A stretch of 18,219 bases of DNA from DASYAN01 sp036501345. GTDB lineage: Bacteria; Chloroflexota; Ktedonobacteria; Ktedonobacterales; Ktedonobacteraceae. The notes under the pieces are model-generated. The model was given only the letters and a program-made list of their open reading frames with translations, ran no database searches and was not told where the DNA came from. Within the stretch, counting starts at the first letter, position 1. Each line of letters starts with the position of its first letter. This document shows positions 6,285 to 12,200 of this stretch, piece after piece. The stretch lies in the NCBI GenBank assembly GCA_036501345.1, contig DASYAN010000374.1, positions 1 to 18,219 on the forward strand, read 5' to 3'. The position numbers and the translations under genes are program-made.

Positions 6285-7424
6285 ATGGATTTTTCTTGGA
6301 CACAGGAGCAGGATGAACTCTATGAACGCATTCTGTCTCTGGTGCAAAACAAACTGAATGCCAGAGCTACTGATCCATATCAACTGTGGACACGCGCCCA
6401 ATGGCTTTTGTGTGGAGAATTGAAGCTACTGGGATTGAGTGTGCCAACCCGCTATGGAGGATGTGGGTATGACGCGCTCACAACGGCGCGAGCTATTGAG
6501 GCCTTTGGGCGTGGGTATGAGGATATGGGACTGGTTTTCTCTGTGTCTGCTCATCTTTTTGCCTGCGCTATGCCGATTGTAGAATGTGGGGATGAAGTAT
6601 TAAAAAACAGAATATTATATAGTTTATGTTCTGGAGAGAAAATAGGAGCTAATGCTATTACTGAAGAAAATGCTGGATCTGATGTTTATGCTTTAAAAAC
6701 TCGTGCCATTCTTGATGGGGATTCCTATATATTAGAAGGCCAGAAAAGTTATGTCAGCAATGGTCCTATCGCTGATCTTTTTGTGGTTTATGCTGTAACC
6801 AATCCTGCTCATGGTTACCTGGGGATCACGGCATTTGTCGTTGAGAAGGATATTCCAGGTTTGATCATCGGTGAACCATTTCATAAGATGGGATTAACGA
6901 GTACACCAGCTTGTCGCATTTCCTTTGATGCCTGTCGTGTGCCTGTTGCCAATAGAATTGGCAAAGAAGGGCAAGGCTCGCAGATCTTCAAACAGTCGAT
7001 GCAATGGGAACGGTCTTGTCTGTTTGCATCGTATGTGGGACAAATGGAGCGTCAGCTGGAGCGAACCATAACCTATGCAAAGGAGCGACACCAGTTTGGC
7101 AAGCCATTAGGAAAACATCAAGCGATTGCCCACCGCCTTGCCGATATGAAGATACGACTTGAGGCCGCTCGCCTCTTGCTCTATCGTGCCTGCTGGCGTT
7201 TTGATCAAGGACAGGATGCTCTGTTAGATATTTCCTTAGCCAAACTAGCGGTGAGTCAGGCTGCTGTCATGGGCGGGCTGGACGCCATTCATATTCACGG
7301 TTCCACTGGGATTAACTGTGAGCACGGGATAGAGCAAATGCTACGGGATGCCGTTCCCGCGACCATTTTTTCGGGAACATCTGAAATGCAGCACGATATT
7401 ATTGCAAGTGAGTTGGGATTATGA
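6285..7424 (+). CDS. pltE: PltE-like prolyl-carrier-protein dehydrogenase (acyl-CoA dehydrogenase family)
   Basis: A flavoprotein of 379 residues, full length for the family. It is expected to oxidise L-prolyl-S-carrier protein by four electrons to pyrrolyl-2-carboxyl-S-carrier protein. Seen: N-terminal helical domain with LKLLGLSVPTRYGGCG (47-61), AHLFACAMPIVE (89-100), FAD-contacting NAITEENAGSD (123-133), KMGLTSTPA (201-209), and a likely catalytic Glu242 in QWERSCLFA. Further on are ERHQFGKPLGKHQA (267-280) and the C-terminal IFSGTSEMQHDIIASELGL. The QWER and TSEMQHDII segments fit the PltE/RedW group of prolyl oxidases. AGAGGAG precedes the ATG. Its stop overlaps the ligase start (ATGA, 7421-7424), indicating translational coupling. 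Confidence 0.92.
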   Translation: MDFSWTQEQDELYERILSLVQNKLNARATDPYQLWTRAQWLLCGELKLLGLSVPTRYGGCGYDALTTARAIEAFGRGYEDMGLVFSVSAHLFACAMPIVECGDEVLKNRILYSLCSGEKIGANAITEENAGSDVYALKTRAILDGDSYILEGQKSYVSNGPIADLFVVYAVTNPAHGYLGITAFVVEKDIPGLIIGEPFHKMGLTSTPACRISFDACRVPVANRIGKEGQGSQIFKQSMQWERSCLFASYVGQMERQLERTITYAKERHQFGKPLGKHQAIAHRLADMKIRLEAARLLLYRACWRFDQGQDALLDISLAKLAVSQAAVMGGLDAIHIHGSTGINCEHGIEQMLRDAVPATIFSGTSEMQHDIIASELGL

Positions 7425-8914
7425 TTTTGCGAGATCTTGTAATACAGAGTGCACAGAAGATGCCAAATGTATTAGCTGTGAAAGGTCCTGATACAAGTTT
7501 AACCTATGGTCAACTCGATGATTTGGCGAACCGTTTTGCACACGCGCTCGCCCAGCTTGGAGTTCGTCGTGGCGATCGTGTGGGAATCTGGCTCGGAAAA
7601 TCTGCCCGTGCCGTTGCTGCCATGCAGGGAGTACTACGCCTGTGCGCCATTTATGTTCCTCTCGACCCTTTGAGCCCTGCTGCACGTATTCGGACAATAG
7701 TGCAGGATTGTGACATGCGTGCCCTGGTGACGACACAACAGCGAGGACAAGTTGTGCTGACAGGTGATCTTCAACATGTTGCCTGTCTCTGTTTAGATGG
7801 CGAAGGGTCTGGGAGCCATTGGGATAATTTTCTAGCACTTCCCAAAACAGAGATCCAAGAACCAGCACTCGCAGATGATATCGCCTATATTTTATATACC
7901 TCTGGTTCAACTGGGAAGCCAAAAGGGGTCTGCATGAGTAATCGTAATGCGCTAGCATTTGTGGAGTGGGCATCCCAAACATTGATAGCAACAGCTACTG
8001 ATCGCTTTGCCAATCATGCCCCGTTCCATTTTGATCTGTCCGTGCTTGATCTGTATGTAGCTTTTCATGTCGGGGCTGCGACCTATCTTATTCCTGATGA
8101 GGCCTCTTACATCTCTGAGCACCTTGTCTCATTTCTCATACAAGAGGCCATCACAGTATGGTATTCGGTTCCATCAGTACTCATCCTGATGATGGAGCAA
8201 GGAGGATTGCTCGATAGGGATTTGGTTACCTTGCGAGCTATTCTTTTTGCGGGTGAGTCGTTCCCTATCAAGCATTTGCATCGACTCTATCGACATTATG
8301 GCCCGAGAGTACGCTTTTTCAACCTCTATGGTCCAACTGAGACTAATGTCTGTACGTATTATGAAGTAATGCATCTACCAGAGAGCTGGAATAAACCAGT
8401 TCCCATTGGCAAAGCCTGCTCCGGTGATCGTGTCTGGGCGCAAAAAGAGGATGGCACTCTTGCTCGGCCGGGAGAGGAAGGAGAACTTATAGTCGTTGGC
8501 CCGACCGTCATGGTTGGCTACTGGGGACAACCCGCCTATGGAGACAAACCATATGCAACTGGTGATCTAGTGCAATTGCTGGATGATGGGAACTATGTAT
8601 ACGTTGGTCGTCGTGACCAACAGGTCAAAGTCCGTGGGCACCGCATTGAGCTTGGCGATGTTGAGGCTGCACTTGAGGACCATCCAGCTATCCACGAGGT
8701 GGCTGTAACCGTCACGGGCACAGGCTTAGAAGCCCGTTTAGTAGCATTCGTCGTCCATGCCAATGGGGTGGTTCCTTCACTCTTGGAGATCAAGCGACAG
8801 TGTGCCGAGCGTTTACCGCGTTATATGATCGTAGATGAGGTACATACTATCTCTGCACTTCCACGCACAAGAAATGGCAAAATTGATCGTTTTGCATTAC
8901 CATGTCACCTTTAG
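7421..8914 (+). CDS. pltF: PltF-like L-prolyl-AMP ligase (stand-alone adenylation enzyme)
   Basis: A 497-residue stand-alone adenylation enzyme that activates an amino acid with ATP and loads a free carrier protein. Seen: A3 loop YTSGSTGKPKG (159-169), NLYGPTETNVC (301-311), YATGDLVQ (378-385), RRDQQVKVRGHRIELG (397-412), LPRYMI (465-470) and NGKID (485-489). Reading the ten pocket positions by alignment to GrsA gives D205, L206, L209, Y248, L275, A277, L302, V310, C311, K487: DLLYLALVCK. This is the proline code I recall for PltF-type ligases. The neighbours agree: dehydrogenase overlapping upstream and carrier protein 41 bp downstream. It acts in the cytoplasm as first enzyme of the pyrrole branch. 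Confidence 0.94.
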   Translation: MILRDLVIQSAQKMPNVLAVKGPDTSLTYGQLDDLANRFAHALAQLGVRRGDRVGIWLGKSARAVAAMQGVLRLCAIYVPLDPLSPAARIRTIVQDCDMRALVTTQQRGQVVLTGDLQHVACLCLDGEGSGSHWDNFLALPKTEIQEPALADDIAYILYTSGSTGKPKGVCMSNRNALAFVEWASQTLIATATDRFANHAPFHFDLSVLDLYVAFHVGAATYLIPDEASYISEHLVSFLIQEAITVWYSVPSVLILMMEQGGLLDRDLVTLRAILFAGESFPIKHLHRLYRHYGPRVRFFNLYGPTETNVCTYYEVMHLPESWNKPVPIGKACSGDRVWAQKEDGTLARPGEEGELIVVGPTVMVGYWGQPAYGDKPYATGDLVQLLDDGNYVYVGRRDQQVKVRGHRIELGDVEAALEDHPAIHEVAVTVTGTGLEARLVAFVVHANGVVPSLLEIKRQCAERLPRYMIVDEVHTISALPRTRNGKIDRFALPCHL

Positions 8915-8942
8915 GTGACTCTATCATATATAGCATAAAATT

Positions 8943-8947
8943 GGAGG
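8943..8947 (+). promoter_or_regulatory. ribosome site fixing the carrier-protein start
   Basis: GGAGG, 8 nt before ATG 8956. It sets the start of the free carrier protein 54 nt inside the longer open frame and discards an out-of-frame ATG at 8951. Confidence 0.7.
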
Positions 8948-8955
8948 AGTATGTT

Positions 8956-9231
8956 ATGCAGCGAGATGCTGTTATTGAACAACTTAGGAGCTATATTGCT
9001 CAGGATGTCCTTAGCGGTAAGGATATTGGTTTGGACGAAATGACACCTCTGCTCGAATGGGGAATCATTAATTCCCTGGAGATAGTAAAACTATTGAGTT
9101 TTATACGCAAGCAGTTTGCTGTTGATATTTCTACCGATAAACTCGTTGTTGACTCCTTTACTAGTATATCCGCTATTGCCGACCTTGTATTGGAACAGAT
9201 ACCGGCGGGCGTGATAAACTGCGAACGGTAG
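8956..9231 (+). CDS. free-standing acyl/peptidyl carrier protein for proline/pyrrole (PltL-like)
   Basis: A 91-residue carrier protein, typical in size. Its phosphopantetheine site is Ser40 in LLEWGIINSLEIVKLLSFI. The usual Asp before the Ser is Asn here, a substitution also seen in other carrier proteins. Acidic helices and the hydrophobic spacing (FIRKQFAVDI, FTSISAIADLVLEQI) fit a four-helix ACP/PCP fold. Placed directly after the prolyl ligase and before the KS-containing synthase, it is the natural carrier on which proline is loaded, oxidised and halogenated, then presented to the KS. This matches the PltL role. The ATG at 8956 is chosen over the upstream frame opening because of the strong GGAGG. 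A phosphopantetheinyl transferase is not in the window. Confidence 0.9.
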   Translation: MQRDAVIEQLRSYIAQDVLSGKDIGLDEMTPLLEWGIINSLEIVKLLSFIRKQFAVDISTDKLVVDSFTSISAIADLVLEQIPAGVINCER

Positions 9232-9273
9232 GAACGGCATATTCACTGTACATCTTTAGACGTTGTGTCCGCT

Positions 9274-9277
9274 AGGA
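9274..9277 (+). promoter_or_regulatory. ribosome site fixing the megasynthase start
   Basis: AGGA followed by an A-run, 9 nt before ATG 9287. It favours ATG 9287 over a TTG at 9263 in the same frame. The KS core (EPIAIIGMGCRFP) begins seven residues later, as usual. Confidence 0.6.
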
Positions 9278-9286
9278 AAAAATACT

Positions 9287-12200
9287 ATGCAAAATGTCCA
9301 GCAAGAGCCAATTGCAATTATTGGGATGGGATGTCGTTTCCCACAAGCACACAATCCACAGGAGTTCTGGACCCTTATATGTGAGGGAAAAGATGCAATT
9401 TGCGAAGTTCCTGCCGATCGTTGGGATATCAAAAAGATGTATGATCCAGACTCGACGGTGCCTGGAAAAATGGTGAGCCGTTGGGGAGGTTTTCTTGATC
9501 AGGTTGACCAGTTCGATTGGCGAGCCTTTCGTATGCTTCCTCGCGAGGTGACCGCTATGGATCCCCAACACCGTTTGTTACTGGAAGTGGCCTGGGAGGC
9601 TCTGGAGGATGCCGGCCTTCCACTCCAAGAGGTGGCTGGGAGTCAGACAAGCGTCTCGATTGGGATCGGCTGGAGTGATTATCTGCATTTACAAGTCCGA
9701 AACTGGTCGCAACTGAACGAATATACGGCCATGGGCAATAAAAATTCTTCTGCAGCAAATCGTATCTCTTATATGTTTGATCTCAAAGGTCCGAGTATTT
9801 CCGTTGATACCGCATGCACCTCGTCACTGAGCGCTCTTTATCTGGCTTGCCAGAGTCTATGGATGGGGGATGCAAGTCTAGCACTGGTAGGTGGAGTCAA
9901 TCTCATCTTATCGCCCGATAGCATGATTATGGTGTCCAAATCGGGATTACTCTCTCAGGAAGGCCATTGTAAGACCCTTGATGCTCATGCTGATGGTTTT
10001 GTGCGAGGTGAAGGTGCTGGTATTGTCGTGCTCAAGCCTCTCTCTCAAGTCAAAAAATCGGATCGTGTGTATGCGCTTATTGGCGGTATGGCGATCAATC
10101 ACAACGGCCACAATGAATGGATCATTGCTTCTAGTCAGACGGCGCAAGAGGCATTGCTGCGAGATGCCTATTGTAAAGCAGGTGTCAATCCATCTGAGGT
10201 CGATTATGTGGAACTGCATGGGACAGGATTTCAGCGTGGGGATGTCATCGAAACAAGGGCCCTGGGGGCTGTGCTTGGAATGCTGCCAGAACGTACTCAT
10301 CCCTGTCTGATAGGATCGGTCAAAACGAATATTGGACATCTGGAAGCTGCGTCGGGTATCGCTAGTGTGATCAAGGTCGCCCTTTCGCTTTATCACCGAG
10401 AAATTCCTCCAATGTTAAATCTACAGACATTGAATCCGGAGATTCCAGTTGATGATCTGCATTTAGCTGTTCCTCAGACTAGCATTCCCTGGCCCCAGGA
10501 AGAAAAAGCAGCAAGTCTTATTGCTGGGGTAACGACACTTGCATTCACTGGTGCAAATGCTCATGCTGTCCTATCCTCCTATCCTTCTTCTATCAGTGAC
10601 GAAATACATGTTGTAAACAGCGAGGACGATGAGGAAGTATATCGCCTTCTGCCTTTGTCTGCACGGAGCGAGCAGGCTCTCTACAGTTTGGCAGAGGCAT
10701 ATCGAGACTTCCTGCTGGATCATGCTACTGACACTGCATCTTCCTGGCGAGATATTTGCTACTCTGCTAGTGTGCGTAGGACGCATCATCGCCATCGCCT
10801 AGCCGTTGCAGGTCGCTCACCGCTGGAGGCTGCAGAAGCACTCCGCCTGTATCTCGAGGAACAAGGACGTGATACCCAGAGGGCACATGGTAAATCGGGA
10901 GGAACCTTTGCATCCACTGAGGATATTCCTGCCCATTTAGAAACCTTTAAGATGCTTTATATCTCGGGGCATGAGGTTGGCTGGTCTAGGCTCTATCGAG
11001 AAGAGGATTGTCATTGTGTCAGCTTGCCTCCATATTCCTGGCAGCGTGAACGGCTCTGGCCCGATTGGTTGGATGTTGAGGAAATTAGTACCCCTCCTGA
11101 ACAACATTCTGCTAGCCCTCGCAAAGTGAGACATACGAGCAAGATTGAGGTCGCCGGACGTTCCATAGAACAAGTATTGACAGAACTTTGGGCGGATGTG
11201 CTGGGGTTGGAACACGTGACTGCCTCCAATAGCTTCTTCGAATTAGGTGGACATTCCCTGCTGGCTATGCAACTTTTGGTGCACATACGAGGTGTATTCC
11301 AGGTAGATGTTACTCTCAGAGATCTTTTAGAGGCGTCTACGCCATCTGCTTTTGCAGAGCTTATCTCTCAGCGGAGCGGACGCGATACCCAGAGGGCACA
11401 TGGTAAATCGGGTCCCTCCTACATGACTGGCAATGAATTGCCCTGCGATTTATCGCCATCGGTAGGGGCCCAATTGATTGCGTCCGTTGATCCTGAGCTA
11501 CCACCTATTGAGCCTGATCCCGAGCGGCGGTATGAGCCCTTTCCTACTACTGATGTTCAGCAAGCCTATTGGGTCGGACGACATGCCGCTTTTGAGATAG
11601 GCAATGTTGGCAATCATGGGTACATAGAAGTGGAAGCGACTGACTTGGATCTGGATCGTGTCAATCAAGCTTTGCAACGTTTGATTGAGCGGCATGATAT
11701 GTTGCGAGCTGTGCTCTTACCTGACGGGCAGCAAAAAGTCCTTGAGCATGTTTCCTCTTTCGAGATGAAGATCGTAGATTTGCGTGGACAAAGTTCTCAA
11801 GAGCAAGCAAATCGGTTGGAGCAGATCCGACGAACTTTGGACCATCAACTGCTACCTGTTGAGCAGTGGCCTGCATTTGAGCTGTGGATCTCACGTTTAG
11901 ATGAGCAGCTTGTTCGCTTGCATTTGAGTATCGAATCAATATTTGTTGATGCATGGAGCATGAATACGCTGATCCAGGAATTCATTCGTTTGTACTACGA
12001 GCCGGATCTCTCTTTGCCTGTACCAGACCTCTCATTCCGGGATTATGTACTGGCTGAAGCGTCTCTTGAGAACTCTGCATTATCACAACGCTCGCGGGAA
12101 TATTGGCTTGAGCGTCTTCCTACTCTACCTCCTGCTCCGGATCTTCCTCTGGCGTCCGCTGTTGACCAACCTCACTTTGTGCATCGGGAAGCAAGGCTAG

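Noticed and set aside
7419..7991. 190-codon minus-strand frame opposite the prolyl ligase gene.
   Set aside because: It is antisense to a gene with all adenylation motifs intact, and its translation shows no domain; a codon-bias shadow.
1992..9286. The 15-mer CTAGGAAAAAATACT occurs both at 1992-2006 and just before the megasynthase ATG (9272-9286).
   Set aside because: It is A-rich and the second copy is mostly a ribosome site. A chance match of this length in an 18-kb window is not improbable and flanks do not match.
9263..9286. TTG start giving eight extra residues on the megasynthase.
   Set aside because: AGGA lies between the TTG and ATG 9287 at the right distance for the ATG, and the KS begins normally from there.
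9947..10396. 149-codon minus-strand frame opposite the KS domain.
   Set aside because: Antisense shadow of a conserved KS; no ribosome site or domain.
10865..11485. CRISPR-like or tandem protein repeat for the GRDTQRAHGKSG copies.
   Set aside because: Only two in-frame copies exist, 513 bp apart with a whole ACP between, and the third copy is in another frame; this is dispersed DNA repeat, not an array or protein repeat.
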